From positions 1,236,759 to 1,300,758 of the forward strand of contig CAJNOI010000008.1 in NCBI GenBank assembly GCA_905250115.1: a DNA stretch of 64,000 nucleotides. Reading direction: 5' to 3'. Made by a program: the position numbers and the translations under genes. Below the pieces are notes generated by a model. The model ran no database searches. It was given only the letters and a program-made list of their open reading frames with translations, and was not told the DNA's origin. Positions 36,725 through 51,614 of this stretch are shown here, piece by piece. Source of the DNA: Adineta steineri. Lineage: Eukaryota > Rotifera > Eurotatoria > Adinetida > Adinetidae. How positions within the stretch are numbered: the first letter of the stretch is position 1; each line of letters starts with the position of its first letter.

Positions 36725-37902
36725 CTATACAAGTGTTGAAAGTTCATCAGCTTTTGCTAAATCAATATCATCGTCATTTAAAGGATTAGAAGCAATTGTA
36801 TGATACATAGATGAATTCATACCATTTATTGATGAAAAATTATTATTTTTCATTGTTGAAAAATATGTTAATAAAGTAATAAGAATAAATATAAGACCTA
36901 AACCAAGAATAATTAATGAAATAATAGCTGGTATTAATGACATATTTAATAAAATAAATAAACACATGACTAAATAATGAAAAAATATTTAACAAAGAAA
37001 ATTTTTTTTTATATAATTATTACCAAGTATTAACGCTGGAATTGATGCATAAAAACCACATATAGCAATAAAACGTGAATTTGAAGAACTAAAAAGTACA
37101 CGAATATTTCTATAATAAATAAATAAATTGATTTAAATAAAAGAATATATTATTATGATTATTACTGATATGAATGATGTTTTGTTATCACAATATTACA
37201 ACCAAGATAAATTTCAATACTGAATACTAATAGACTGAAACAGTTGAGTACTATTATCAATAAACATATAACAGTAGCTAAGTCACGTATAGTATGATCA
37301 TAAACTGGAACAATAAGATGTGATACTGAATGAGATAAGGGATTTGATGTTGAAAACATATATAAAAAACCTGGTGTAATATTGACTGATTGAAGAAAAA
37401 ATGGAATCATATTATTATTGTTATAATTATAATTTGTTTTGATTAATAAATGCATTGCCGACATCGCAATAAGTATAAGAGAAGCGGAAACAAAACACAT
37501 AAAGCATAAACTAAGAATATTAGCACCTTTTTGTGTTGTAACAATACGACGCCGTTCAGTCGATGCTATAGTCGTTGTTGGATCAGGTGATGGTTCACGA
37601 TGACGTGCAAGTTCTGTTATATTAACTGTTTCATGCCCAATTGAAACTTTATATGAAGCGGAATTAAAACCCGTTGGTGGTACACGATTCGGAAACTGAT
37701 TTTGACGTGATTGAATACTTGGATCCGATTGACTTAATGTTGAATGCCAATTTATATCAGAATCTGTTGGTGGTGGTGATAAAATTGACGGTGGTGGTGA
37801 AGATGTACGATCAATAAATTGCCTAATAAAATAATAAATAGTATCTTTTAGTTATAAAAAAAGTCCTTAAGTATACCTGTTATCACAATTCGGCTTCCCC
37901 AT
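36725..37902 (-). CDS. Four-pass membrane protein, family not identified
   Basis: Four exons on the minus strand, 37902-37877, 37822-37166, 37109-37024 and 36969-36725, give 337 aa in frame. A ~115-residue Pro/Ser-rich cytosolic-looking N terminus (SSPPPSILSPPPTDS) comes first. Four hydrophobic spans follow: LCFMCFVSASLILIAMSAMH, ATVICLLIIVLNCFSLLVFS, FYASIPALILVMCLFILL and AIISLIILGLGLIFILITLL. The loop between spans 1 and 2 is long with NITP glycosylation potential, and the short tail is acidic. The topology is tetraspan-like, but the Cys-Cys-Gly motif of true tetraspanins is not seen. TMEM221-like proteins are one possibility I cannot confirm. Confidence 0.72.
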
Positions 37903-40826
37903 GACAAACTCTATTCTAGAAATAGTACTGACTCAATATGGCATCTCACTTATACTCTGGCACTTTCTCATTTAATGTTCGATAAAAAAAAGAGAAAGAA
38001 AAAAGAAGTTTGTTATAGGTCGCTGCGATGCAACAACTGTCTCGAGGTATGAATATTGATGATGATTATGGACAACTTTCAATACACAGTCATCAATTAG
38101 ACGACGTATGAGAAGCCGCAAGCAGAATACATATACACATAAATATATATATAAAATTGTTGAGAGGAATTGTCTCCTTCTGTTTTTTTTTATCGTAAAT
38201 ATTCTCTTAGTCTTCAATAAGCGAAAGCATATACACACGAAAGTAGTTACATCCAATTAAAAGAGCGATGCCATCACCGTCTATGTGAATATTTGACATC
38301 CACTCTACATGACTATCATCTTTACAGCTTCTATTTGTTTGCAAATCAACCCTACATTTATAGAAAGAAAGATATAAATATACATATACAAGAGAAGTGT
38401 CTATACATTAAATACAATGTAATGATTAGGTAATCCAATAGAAAAAGATTTTTTTGTGAATCTGTACATCATTCAATTTTTTTCGCATATAAATTACCTT
38501 TATTTATCATGACTTTTATATGTCTGAACAATGAATTGATCCTATATGATAGATTTCCTGTCTTAATCAGTAAAAGCGATAATTGAATTCTTTCTTTTTA
38601 CTCAATAATCAATTCACATACCTTTCTGCCATATAAAATATATATTAGTAATTTAATTATATCGAATGATTAGTAGAAAATGAATGAATGAATGATTGAA
38701 TTTAAACTAGAGATTGAGGCTTTATATATCATAATGTATTGAATATATTGACTTAATCATAATTTTGTTGCGTACTTGAGTCGCAACCATACGTAAAATA
38801 CAGAGTGATCGTATTGAAATAAGTGGATATTGATGGTGGCAATAACAGACGTGTTTGCATAGTATATATATATATATATATATATATTCTTTTCATTCAA
38901 GGCATCACTGTGCTATATAAAAAGAAAAAAGTATGAATGAATGGCATTCAAGAATAAAGCCGACTGATTTTATTTGTATAAGAAATAAGTTAAAACAAAT
39001 GATATACCTATTGACTAAAATTAGTCAAAATAGTATATAATTTCATACGTTAAATATAATTTTGAAAATTAACTCAAAGAAAGATGTATTCTCTTATGAT
39101 GTATTTATAAATAAACATCTATTGAATTCTATATTCCCAAAAGAAATGACTATATATTATCATAAAATATTAATATTGAAGTTAATCTAGAATTAAAGCG
39201 AATATCTTCTAACTGAAGAACAAAACAACAAATTAAATACATATATGACCTTTTTTTTTATTTGTAGATCACAAAATATTAATTAACATGCAATAGAATT
39301 TTATCTCTCCAGAGAGATTTTAAGACATGCATGTTAAACACTTTCCTACATAGTTCATCAATGTATATAAATTAATAGAATCTTTTGATTGATAAATAAA
39401 TCGCTATTTATTTAATATTTGATCACGCATAAGTTAGTTGTAATTATTGTTTTCTTTCTTACAATAATTTTTTAATGAAATAATCTAGTTGAAAAGCAAT
39501 TGAGAATTGGGATTTGAATTAAATTATGAATTAGAATAAGAAATTCCTCTAAATAGATAATTCGTTTAAACATCAATTGATTAACCTATTTTCAGTCAAA
39601 ATAGAAAAAAAGAAATGTGGTTTTTTGTTATTCTCTCAATTCAACATGTTGATTTATTCGTAATATTATTTTGTTGTTTGATTATTCTTGATTGACAGCA
39701 AATGAGTGAATGATGTGAACTTGATATTAAGCTAAATAACAAGCTCGTCATATTTTTTTTCGCTTTTTTCCATTATTCAACGCATTTTATTAGTTATGCT
39801 AATCAACAAAGAAATCTGATTTCGGAATACAATATTGTTCATTTCTTCATCATCCGAAGTCATATGCGTGACTGTTCGATTGTTACTCTTTGTATTTCTT
39901 CTTCACTTACACTATTACTATCTCTTCTTTCTGTCTTCTTTTTTTTTTAGGCCAAGAAACAAAAAAAACAATAAGAACCCTTTTGCTTTCCCTCATTGAT
40001 GTCTGAAGAGGATGATGACCCTATCAACAAAAAACAAAAGAAAAAAACTAGATGAATATTAACAAATGTAACAAACATTAATATTAAACTAATAAGACAT
40101 GTTCAATAGTCAGTCTAGAAGATTTCCATAGAAAGTCTCAATGACGATTAGAGATTAGTACAAAATTTTCAATGTGATAAACTGCAATACTAATAAAAAA
40201 GAAAGAGAAGACAAAAGACGACGAAGAAGAAGAATAAGAATAAGAAGAACAGATCGATATTCTAGCATCCGATTGTCAAATGCTTAAAGAAACATTGAGA
40301 AACTATATTCCCTGAAGTCTTTGCTTTTCTCTCTTTTCTCGCTCTACACATAATAATTGTTCAAAAAGATCTGAGAAAAAAATAAGAAAAGAAAAAAAAA
40401 AAGAAATGATGATATTAAATGGGCAATATATGAAGAAGTCATTTTTTTATTGCTGCGTGATATATAACGTTTTTCTTGTCGAAAAAAATCAATCGATTTA
40501 ATTTGTTAACGCACGACTATTACTGTAAAAAAAGATAGATTAACAATTATCTTTTAATAGTTTTATTCTTTGACTCATTGCGTGTTTTATCTTAATTGCA
40601 CAAATAACGACTATGTATTCTTATTTTCATTGATTGTTCAATGTTACTATACCAAATGCAACATTACTGTAAGTTTCGTATATTTAATAGAAAAATTTCA
40701 AATATTATTTATATTTATCTAGTTTTTAATATTCAAGTCAAACTACAAAAATTCATTTGTCATTCTTCTTTAGTTTTATTAAATAGAATATGTATGAAAA
40801 AGTAGTTGTAAGTATTGATATTAAAA
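37903..40826. other. Upstream region shared by the four-pass protein and the Nav channel
   Basis: About 2.9 kb of AT-rich sequence with a TA dinucleotide run (38864-38887) and a purine tract with GAA/GAC units (about 40210-40252) some 580 bp before the Nav ATG. No exon recognised. Confidence 0.5.
38864..38887. repeat. (TA)n microsatellite
   Basis: About twelve TA units in a row. Confidence 0.85.
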
Positions 40827-43800
40827 ATGGATTACAACTCGATTGTTTTTCGCGAGTTTACACACGAATCATTACGTCGAATTGAACGTTATCGTCAAGA
40901 GGAAGCTGAACGTATTGCATCCGAACGATTACAACGTCAAACAATCCATGAAGATGATAGTGATCAACATCATTCAACAGGAAAACCACCCAAATACGAC
41001 CCACCTCATCCAAAACAAAAGCCTAATAAAGAACTGGCTGTTGGACAAACATTACCACGTGTACTACAAACAAAATTTCCTGCCGAACTTATTGGCAAAC
41101 CCATTGAAGAAATTGATTGGTATTATCGTACTGAATATGTATGTATTCTTTAAGAATAATTTACATTTTATTTTGTTTTTCGATTATTCATTTTTAGGTA
41201 TTTGTAGTTGTTAATCGAAATAAAACAATATTTCGATTTAGTTCTACACCAGCTTGTTTTATATTTTCTCCATTTAATTGTTTTCGACGTTTAGCTATAC
41301 GTATATTAACACATTCACTTTTTAGTACATTTGTTATGCTTACTATTTTAACTAATTGTATATTTATGACACTTAAAAATGTACCGGAAACAAATGAGTA
41401 TGATAAAAAAATTTCTTTTTTTTGCGTAATCTTTTTAATTTAATTCAATAGATATGTTTTTACAATAATTTATACCCTTGAAGCATTGACAAAATGTGTC
41501 GCACGAGGATTTATTCTTAAAAAATTTACATTTTTACGTGATCCATGGAATTGGCTAGATTTTATTGTCATTACACTTGCGTATGTTTTCTTTGTCTTCA
41601 AAATTTACATATATGAAGAGAGTTTAATGAATTTAGATACATAACATTTTTTGTCAATTTGGGAAATGTTTCAGTTCTTCGAACATTTCGTGTATTAAGA
41701 GCTTTAAAAACTGTTGCTGTCGTTCCTGGTAAATCACATTTGATATTTATAAATTAAGAATTATTTCATTTTTGCTTCTAGGATTAAAAACTATTGTTGA
41801 TGCATTAATACAATCTCTTATTTGTCTACGAGATGTAACTGTTCTATCAAGTTTTATTCTTTCTATATTTGCATTGGTTTGAATTTACAGACAAATTTTT
41901 CTTTAATCAAATTTCTTCTTTGTGATTATTTTAATTAGGTAGGATTACAACTTTATATGGGTGTTCTTCGACAAAAGTGTGTACCTACTTATGAATCATT
42001 TTTTAATAATTCTAATATAACTAATATTGCATATAATATGTCGTTTGAATTATATGCTAAAGAAGTTGATAATGAAAGTAAGTTTTGAATGAGCTTGTTG
42101 CCTTTTTTTTAATAAAACTGCAATACTTATGTGTATAGGTTATTGGTATCGAGAAGATGAAGTTTTTGTTCTTTGTGGCAATTCAAGTGGAAGTAGAAAA
42201 TGTCCGCAGGGTTATGTTTGTTGGAAAGATCGAGGCGAAAAGTAAATTTTTAATTTTAATTGCAATTTATTTGATAAACTTTTATTATTTTTAGCCCGGA
42301 TTTTGGATATACAAGGTAAATTTATGATATATGTATTTAATTCTGTTTTTGTAACGTTTTTTAAATATAGTTTTGATAGTTATGGTTGGGCAATGCTTTC
42401 ATGTTTTCGATTGATGACACAAGATTATTGGGAAAATCTTTATCAATTGGTAAAAACAAAAAAGGCAAATAGAATTTTTCAAAAATCTTCTGTTATTTAG
42501 GTGCTGACAGCAGCTGGTCGTTATCATTTTCTATATTTTGTTGCTGTTATATTTTTTGGTTCATTTTATTTGGTTAATTTAATCTTAGCTATTGTTTCAA
42601 TGTCTTATCAAGAACAACAAAAAAAAGTTCATGCAGAAAATGAAGAACGTGAAAGACGTAAAGTTGCAGATGAACTTGAACAACAAAATGAACTAGCACA
42701 TAAAGCATCACTATCAATCGGATTCTTACATACGGATCATGTACAATATCCTGATAATGCATTAGTTTTTGAAAATTCAAATCGTAAAATATCATGTTCA
42801 AGTTTTGCAACTGTATATGAACAAAATCAAAAGGTAAGAAACTTCCAAAACGTCTTTTTTTATTATAAAAAAAAATTTTCTTTAGAAAAATAAATTACAC
42901 GATAAACAATCACTTCAACCATTACCATTAGTATTTCAATTTGATAATACAAGTGCAGTTTATTCGAATCCAACAACAAATGATGATATAACAATACCAT
43001 TTTTGGATGAATCACAACATAATTCTATCAGAGAAGATAGAAAAAGTCAACGAACAAGAAATGTATCGTTTATAGATCGTAGTAAACGAGATAATGATTC
43101 AACTGTTACAGTAAATAAAACTAATACAGGAATATTTTTTTCTTTATTATATTTTAAAGCTTTATCAACCAAAACCTCATATAAAATATGGTCCAATTAC
43201 TGAAGTTTTAGCTCCTACAGAGTTGGACGCAACAAGTACACGATCAGAAAGTAAGTTGAACTGAAATAGAAATCCCCATAGAGTTCACTAACATATTATT
43301 TTGATCGTCTTGTTCAAGTAGAATTCAGTAATTATTAGTCTATTTATTGATATTTAAAAAAAACAAATTTAACAAAATATATTATTTTCTTTTCCTATAC
43401 CTTTTAACCCTTTTCCTTTGAAAACCAACATCAAAAAAAGATCCACGTATGATTTTTATCTATTGACTTTGTTTTAATGCATGTTTGTTGCTTTGTATAT
43501 GCATGTCTTTTGATTGATTATCTAGAATATTTTACCGAACTGTACAAGGTCGATCGTTATATCGATGACCAAAACAGGACATTCATTGAGTATGGTGCTT
43601 GTTTGAATATGAATGAGCATGAACGGCAATTACAGTATAATCATAAAAATCGTACGAACATCGTCATTTCAGATATGGATACAACCAATGCATGTGATCG
43701 ACCATTGGTTAAACTTCTACGAATTTATTGTTACGAATGGGATTGTCAAATAGCAGGATTTAAAAAATTTCAAGTAAGTTTTCATCAGACATTAGAAATT

Positions 43801-46800
43801 CCTTAGCTTAATTAAAGAATTCATAAATTTCTATTGAAATCCCAAGACATTTCTAACTGAGTGACTATTTAACTCGCTAGATAATCATTATGTACTCACA
43901 CAAAAGATTTTAATTATTTTCTAGTAAACTTATTTCTTTTATTTTTTTAGGAAGCTGTTGCTGTTTTTATATTGGATGCATTTGTTGATTTATTTATAAC
44001 AATATGTATTGTTTTAAATACATTATTTATGGCACTTGATCAACATGGTTTAAGTGATAGAATGACACGAATATTAGCTACAGGAAATTATATTTTTACG
44101 GCTATATTTACAACAGAAGCTTTACTTAAAATAATTGCTATGGCACCAGTTAAATATTTAAAAGATGGATGGAATGTATTCGATTTATTTATTGTTACAC
44201 TTAGTCTTGTTGAATTAGGTCTTGCGAATATAAAAGGTTTAAGTGTTTTACGTTCATTCCGTTTAGTAAGTTAGAAAATTAATTTTTAAAATATCTATTT
44301 TATTTTATTTTAGTTACGTGTATTTAAATTAGCTAAATCTTGGCCAACATTAAATCGTCTTATGTCAATTATTGGTAAAACAATAGGAGCTCTAGGAAAT
44401 TTAACATTTGTTCTTGTTATTATTATATTTATTTTTGCTGTTATGGGCATGCAGGTAAAATTAAAAATAAATAATAAACGAATTTATATATATATACAAT
44501 GAATTTTAGTTATTTGGACAAAAATATACAGAAAAATATGGTAAAGATGTGCCAAGATGGAATTTCTGTGACTTTTTTCATGCATTTATGTAAGTGGATA
44601 TCGATTGTTGAAAATAAAATTCTTTTATTTTTTCAAAGGATTGTTTTTCGTGTACTATGTGGTGAATGGATTGAATCAATGTGGATATGTCTTGAATGTG
44701 CTGGATGGCCATGTTATCCATTTTTTCTATTTACATATGTCATGGGAAATCTTGTGGTATATATATATTCTTAGAGATGAATGTTACATATCGTTGACCT
44801 AAAAATCTTCATATTTTCTATTTAAATAGGTATTAAATTTATTTTTGGCTCTTTTACTTGCATCATTTGGTTCAAATGTTCTTCGCGAAGGGGGAAATGA
44901 TGATGATGATAATAAAATTGGTGAAGCTATAGAACGTATTCAACGATTGTTTCGTTTTATAGTTAACTCTATAGTTCATTTATTTTGTCGTAAAAGACAA
45001 GAACAAGAAAGAATGAGACCTATTGCAAACATTACTGATGAAAATTTATTCTATAATCGAGTTTGTTTTAGTATTTATATATATTTTCTATTTAATTCAA
45101 ATTTCTTTAGTCTCCTTCGTCTACTAAAAAACGATTACAATCCATTGTCCCTGCATCAATAACAACACTTGAACAAGATAAATCAAATGGTTCATTGTTT
45201 TTAACTAATAATTCAATGAAAATAAATGAAGATATTGAAATGCAATTGATAAATAGTCATTCTAATACATTATTAACACAATTAGCCGAACAAAATCATC
45301 ATATAACACCACCAGATTGTTTTCCGAAAATAATTTCGAAACATTGTTCTTGTTGTTCTCTATGTATTCCAAAATGTGTTCAACGAAAATGGAAATTATT
45401 ACGTAGTAAAGCTCATCGTCTTGTTGAACATCGTTTTTTCGAACGACTTATTATTGCAAGTATATTAGCAAGTAGTACAACTTTGGTAAGATAAGAATTA
45501 TAATGAAATATTTAATTCTTCTTCTTCTTTTTCTTTGAACAGGCTTTAGAAGATATAAATACTCGTCAACAACCCATATTTCATAAAATTTTAGTTGTAC
45601 TTGATAAAATTTTTACAATTATTTTTACTGTTGAATTAATATTAAAATGGTTTGCGTATGGAATAACAAAATATTTTACCAATGGATGGAATTGGTTAGA
45701 TTTTGTTATTGTAATTGTTAGTGTTCTTGGTGTTCTTCTTGATTGGCTTGGTGTAGCTGATATTCCAGCATTTAAATCAATGAGAACATTAAGAGCTTTA
45801 CGTCCATTAAAAGCACTTTCAAGATTTGAAGGAATGAGAGTAAGATAATATCTATTGATTATTTTATTTCGTATAATATATTGTTTTAAATAGGTTGTTG
45901 TTAATGCGTTAATTGGAGCTATTCCATCAATTTTTAATGTTTTACTTGTTTGTCTCGTATTTTGGCTAATATTTTCAATCATGGGTGTACAATTATTTGG
46001 TGGTAAATTTTATAAATGTGTATATGTTGATACACATGATCGTGTTAATTTAACTGAGAATGTTACAACTAAAATTGATTGTTTAACTAAAAATTTTACA
46101 TGGGAAAATTCAAGAGTTAATTTTGATAATGTTATTAATGGTTATTTAGCACTATTTCAAGTTGTAAGTATTTGAATTGTGTTCATGAAGGAGAACTAGA
46201 GTAAAAAACGTTTTTTTTACTTATTAAGGCAACTTTCAAAGGATGGATTGAAATAATGGCTGATGCAGCTGATGCTAAAGACGTATATAATTATTTTTCG
46301 TTTTCTTTTTTCCTAAATCTAATATTCTAGATCGATGTTCAACCAGAAACTGAATGGAATGTTTATATTCTTACTTATTTTGTTATATTTATTATATTTG
46401 GTTCATTTTTTACACTAAATTTATTTATTGGTGTCGTTATTGATAATTTCAATACACAAAAACGAATATTAAGTTTTCAAAAAAAAACATTCTAAATGAA
46501 AAGAAAATGTTTGTTTTTGTTTTTTACAGTTAGGAGGTGGCGGTTCAATTGAAATGTTTATGACAGATGATCAGAAAAAATATTATAACGCTATGAAAAA
46601 AATGGGCACAAAAAAACCAACAAAAGCATTACCAAGACCACGAGTTAGTTTTATCCTATATTTAATTTTTCTAATCGAAGTTTTTATTTTAGTTTGCTCT
46701 AGCAAGATTCTTTTTTGATTTAACTACAAATCAAAAATTCGATATATTTATAATGATATGTATTTTTCTTAATATGCTTTGTATGTGTCTTGAACATCAT

Positions 46801-48378
46801 AATCAAAGTGACACTTATGATCATGTTCTTGGATATATTAATAATTTTTTCGTTGCCATGTAAGTAAATCATCGATAATACAAGTTTAATTCTAAAGAAT
46901 TAATTTAGATTTACTGTTGAGTGTGGTATGAAATTAATTGCATTAAATTTTAAATATTTTACTATTCCATGGAATGTATTCGATTTTGTCATTGTTATTG
47001 CATCCATTCTTGGTATGAGTATTTCTAAATAATTTATATAATTAAGTCGATTTTTTTTAATATCATTTAGGACAAGTATTAGGAGAACTTATGGCAAAAT
47101 TTTTTGTTAATCCAACATTATTACGTGTTGTTCGTGTAGCACGTGTTGGGCGAGTCCTACGTCTTGTTAAAGGTTTACTAGAATTTTTATATCAATGATT
47201 TAATTTTTATATGTCTTTAGGAGCTAAAGGTATTCGAACATTACTTTTCGCATTAGCTGTTTCAATGCCTGCTTTATTTAATATTGGTCTTCTATTATTT
47301 CTTGTCATGTTTATCTATGCAATATTTGGTATGTCGTTCTTTGCATATGTACGAAAGTCAGCTGGTGTAACAGATTTATTTAATTTTGAAACATTTCCTA
47401 ATTCAATGATTGTACTTTTTCAAATGTGTACTACTGCTGGTTGGTCTGGTGTTTTACAAGCGTTAACAAATGATAAACCACCAGATTGTGATCCATATAT
47501 AAAATCTCCATCGAGTAGAGGTGATTGCGGATTAACAGCTATTGCAATACCATTTCTTGTTAGTTATTTAATAATTAGTTCACTTGTTGTGGTATGTATT
47601 TAAAGACCTTTGTTTTTTTTTTATTTCTTCATCTTATTCTATGATCATTTAGGTTAACATGTATATTGCCGTAATTTTAGAAAATTTTTCACAAGCTCAA
47701 GAAGATGTACAACAAGTAAAAGCGGAGTTTTTCTTTTTTGCAATCAATTGTATTATTTATTTATAGGGTTTAACTGATGATGATTATGATATGTATTATG
47801 AAAAATGGCAATATTTAGATCCATCTGGTTCACAATTTATACGATATGATCAATTATCAGATTTTGTTGATGGTCTTGAAGCACCACTACAGATTCCAAA
47901 ACCCAATCAATTATTACTTGTTGCTATGGATTTACCAATATGTGCAAATGATCTTATGCATTGTGTTGATATACTTGATGGTCTTACAAAATATTTTCTC
48001 GGTACACTTGATGTACCAGCAGCAAATGCAGAAACAGATGGACCAAATGATATGAGAAAAGATCGTCCGAAAGATTATCATCCAATATCATCAACAATTC
48101 GACGTCAACGTGAAATTTATTTAGGTCGAATGGGTTTAAAAGGTTTTCGATCTAATGTTGACAAACGTCGATATGAACGAGAATGTCGTGAACCAATACT
48201 TGAACGAGCTCAAATTGATGAACTTATTGAATTAGATGAATTAGGAACTCCAAGTTTAGATTTACATCATAATCATACTTCAAATTTAATAATAAGAAGA
48301 TTATCAAAACAACAACAACAAACAACTGATTCTAATAGATCATCGACTTGTTCTTTTGACGCGAGATCATCATGTTGA
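40827..48378 (+). CDS. Voltage-gated sodium channel alpha subunit, Nav1 type (DEKA filter)
   Basis: A four-domain channel carrying the action-potential Na+ current. Thirty exons join in frame to 1872 aa: 40827-41138, 41198-41397, 41452-41580, 41637-41728, 41782-41876, 41939-42077, 42139-42241, 42295-42315, 42371-42450, 42501-42833, 42886-43110, 43160-43250, 43526-43773, 43951-44265, 44314-44454, 44510-44589, 44639-44756, 44830-45060, 45111-45485, 45543-45839, 45894-46163, 46229-46282, 46331-46472, 46534-46643, 46693-46859, 46909-47012, 47071-47172, 47221-47591, 47653-47714, 47767-48378. Selectivity residues: D in TQDYWE (42424), E in CGEWIE (44664), K in FKGWIE (46238), A in TTAGWS (47436). 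S4 helices are intact ([50 protein letters not shown]). The III-IV inactivation gate is MFMT (46554), followed by [14 protein letters not shown]. An EF-hand-like C-terminal region is present, but the IQ motif is degenerate. The 46472/46534 junction is the least certain. Confidence 0.95.
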
Positions 48379-48506
48379 TTTAGATAGACTAGGCTTGTTT
48401 GTGATAATATGATTGCTTCGTGCAGAGTTTTATATATATATATGTTCTTTAAAATGCAGTGAAATTAAATTGAATGATTAAATAGACATCTATGTATGTG
48501 TATTTA

Positions 48507-48512
48507 AATAAA
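48507..48512 (+). promoter_or_regulatory. Candidate polyadenylation signal of the Nav gene
   Basis: AATAAA about 130 bp after the Nav stop codon; position is the only evidence. Confidence 0.45.
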
Positions 48513-51500
48513 AATATAGATATGGAGAATATAATTTTGAAGGACTTCTTTTCTTATGATGTTTAGAAACAAGGACAATTCTGGATTTACATAAATATGA
48601 TAGAGTTTTTTGAATGACATGTCAATGGTATACTGTGAAATTATAAACGCCTTGATCGGAAAAAGAAGTTTCTTGTCAAATTTGACTTTCTGTCAAAAAA
48701 TTTTATAGTAAAAACTTGATTTTTTGAATTCTATTGAGCATTTTTCTGGTAGAAAGCTTAATAAAAACCATAATTCTATTGACAAAATTAAATTGAAAGT
48801 GTATAATTTAATAATTTTCTATTTCATATATGTCTTGTCACATTGTATTTGATGTAATAAATGCAATGATGAAGGTTAGTTTCCTACATTAGCTAAACGA
48901 ATAAAAAATACAATTTATCCTTGAATGAATTAATATGAAAATTTTTTTATCCATCTAATTATTTCTCATTAATACAGATTATATGAAAATATTATCTTTT
49001 TTTTTTCTGTTCATAAATATTTTGATTAGACGTGTCCGTTATGAATTATTTATAGACTCTATCTCTATTCAAATGATATAAATATGATTAATATCTTCAT
49101 CATGAAAAATAATTTCCATACGAAAAAATGTTCAAAATGGTTTCAATATCATTTTTATCTATTCAATTAACTTTAACGATAGACGATATTAAATGCATGA
49201 TATATCTTGTCCCAAGATACAAGTTTAACAACGAAAAAAATGAATGATATATTCAGTTAGTAAATCGATTTGACTTCTAACGTATACAATACATGCAAAT
49301 TCTTCATCAAACTTGTCACATACAATCACATTGATTCTCTTTTTAACTATACAATCGCGTGTATTATACATATACATACCGACATAATAGAGAAAAAAAA
49401 TGAAAATAAAAAGAAATGTGAACCATTTGTGTGATATCTTTTTAGTGATAGTGTGATAAATGATTTTATTTTCTTCTCTATTTAACTTGATAACATCTGT
49501 TAGAGTTTCTTCCCTTTTTTTTGTTTCATTTTAAATAAAATCCGCCCTTAATCTAATGAGAGTCGTCCATCCTCCATCCATCGTAGAACTGTCAAAATGA
49601 CAAACAAAAAAAAGAACGTTGATATTTACTTTTTAATTGAACAGTTCAAGATTGAATAACGTGCAATAATTCATTTTTCAATTGAGTGTGAAAAAAGGCT
49701 TCTCTCTCTCTCTCTTCCAATGAATCAACCAAGTGACAGCCGACACATATACATATATATACTTCAATTGAGAAGTTAAACAATCACAAATGCGGACAGA
49801 TGAAAAGAACACATCATGCACGATTTCTCAGGTGTGTAATCCTTGTTATCATTGATGATGATGATGATACGCACATTCTTTTTTTTTTGTTTTTTTTTGA
49901 CTATCAACAGAAACGAAATAATAATTGATTTTGAACGTTGTAAGAAATAGATATACATCATCACCACACGCGCTCTCTTTTCTATATCAGCAGCAGCAGT
50001 AGTGTTCATTCGATTACCAATTATCATTATTGTGTGCAACAAGCTAGTTAAAGTCATGCTTTGATCTTCACTAGCAGCCTTTCATCATTATTTCTGTTGT
50101 ACGATATCGAAAACTCACTAGGGGGTACGTATATACATATATACTCTATTTTATAAATGAACAATTTTTTTTTCTTTCTTTTCGTACATACATATTTTGT
50201 CTATTTTCTAGTTGCGTGAAATGAAGTTTTGATTGTGCAATGAACAATAACGACAAAGGAGACGCCTTTTTTTTCAAAAATTAGTCTCGTCGTTAAATAT
50301 ATATTGTCCCAAGGATTGTGTCAGTCATTATTATTTTATTTTTTTGAACTTTTATATAGACATACTCATACAGAAACAAAAAACTAACGTACTAAACGGG
50401 TGAGTGAAAATTTGAAATGAACCAGAGCTCATTTACATGAGAACGTATGTGTGATCAGTATTTTTTTTTCTTCTTCTTCTTCTTCTTCATTTTCATTTTT
50501 TTCGAGCACTAGTCTCATGATAACATCCTGTGTATGTGTATTGATGTAAATCGATATATATACGTTTGTAAACATTTATTCATTCAGAGTCGATAGATGT
50601 ATAGACACACATACAAGGTTGGATTAAAAAAGCTCACTGCTGTGATTGAGAGTAATACGAAGCATATTCAAAGTAAGCTCGTTTGTCTCTCCCGGTCACC
50701 GACGAATTACTCAAGTGTCTGTATACATAGCAATGGTATTAGTACAGGTAAATTGAACCACAAGCGCGTCGATTGATCGCATCCGTCTTAGCCTTTCTGT
50801 CTCATCTTGGATGTCATATATGTAAATTCATCATTTCTTTTCTTATTTTCTTGGATCTTATCATAGGTATAAGTTGACACGTAGTAGGTTTTTTTTATTC
50901 GATCTATCTAGAAGATAAGTATCGATTCTTAACTATTGTTTATTTGATAGTGTAAAGAAAATATAGTTAAACAAATGAGGAGGGGTTCATATTCATACAG
51001 TAATTGTTATTCTTCATTCTATATTCAATAATTTCAATTTGTGATCTCATTAGATAAGGAGATTGTATCAGTTGCTTGTAAAAACAAAATTTTTTCACAA
51101 TTTTCTATTTTGTTGGTGTATATATTTGTATGTATATGAAATCCAGATGGATAACACACACGCGTTTACTCATTGAGAATGATAAACAAGGATAAATGTT
51201 ATGGAATAGAAAGAAAAACGGTTGGACAGCTCGATCACCTTCAGAGAATGTTCACTAGAATGATGCAATCTTACAAGAAACGCGCTTGTCTCGATCGATT
51301 TGTAATTGATTTGACACACTGCTCTTTGGCGGCCTGCTGTCAAACATAGAACATAGTACCGATGACATCTCCATTAACTATACACCCTAGAAGTTACTAT
51401 ATGCACCATACTGAGCATATGTATATATATGTATGATTCGGTGACGAACTAAATATCCATACATACATATATATATATATGTATATAAATATATGTAAGA

Positions 51501-51589
51501 TTTGTTATAGATAGACAGAAACTAAATTCTATATCTTAGATATGATTCTCAAGAGAAGAAATGTATGCTTATCTGATAAAAGTCTGTAT

Positions 51590-51614
51590 GTTTGTTTGTT
51601 TGTTTGTTTGTTTG
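51590..51614. repeat. (TTTG)n microsatellite
   Basis: About six TTTG/GTTT units in a row. Confidence 0.85.

Noticed and set aside
43003-43203. Separate small gene inside the Nav locus
   Set aside because: It is exon 11 read through its donor (43111); the frame joins exon 12 correctly.
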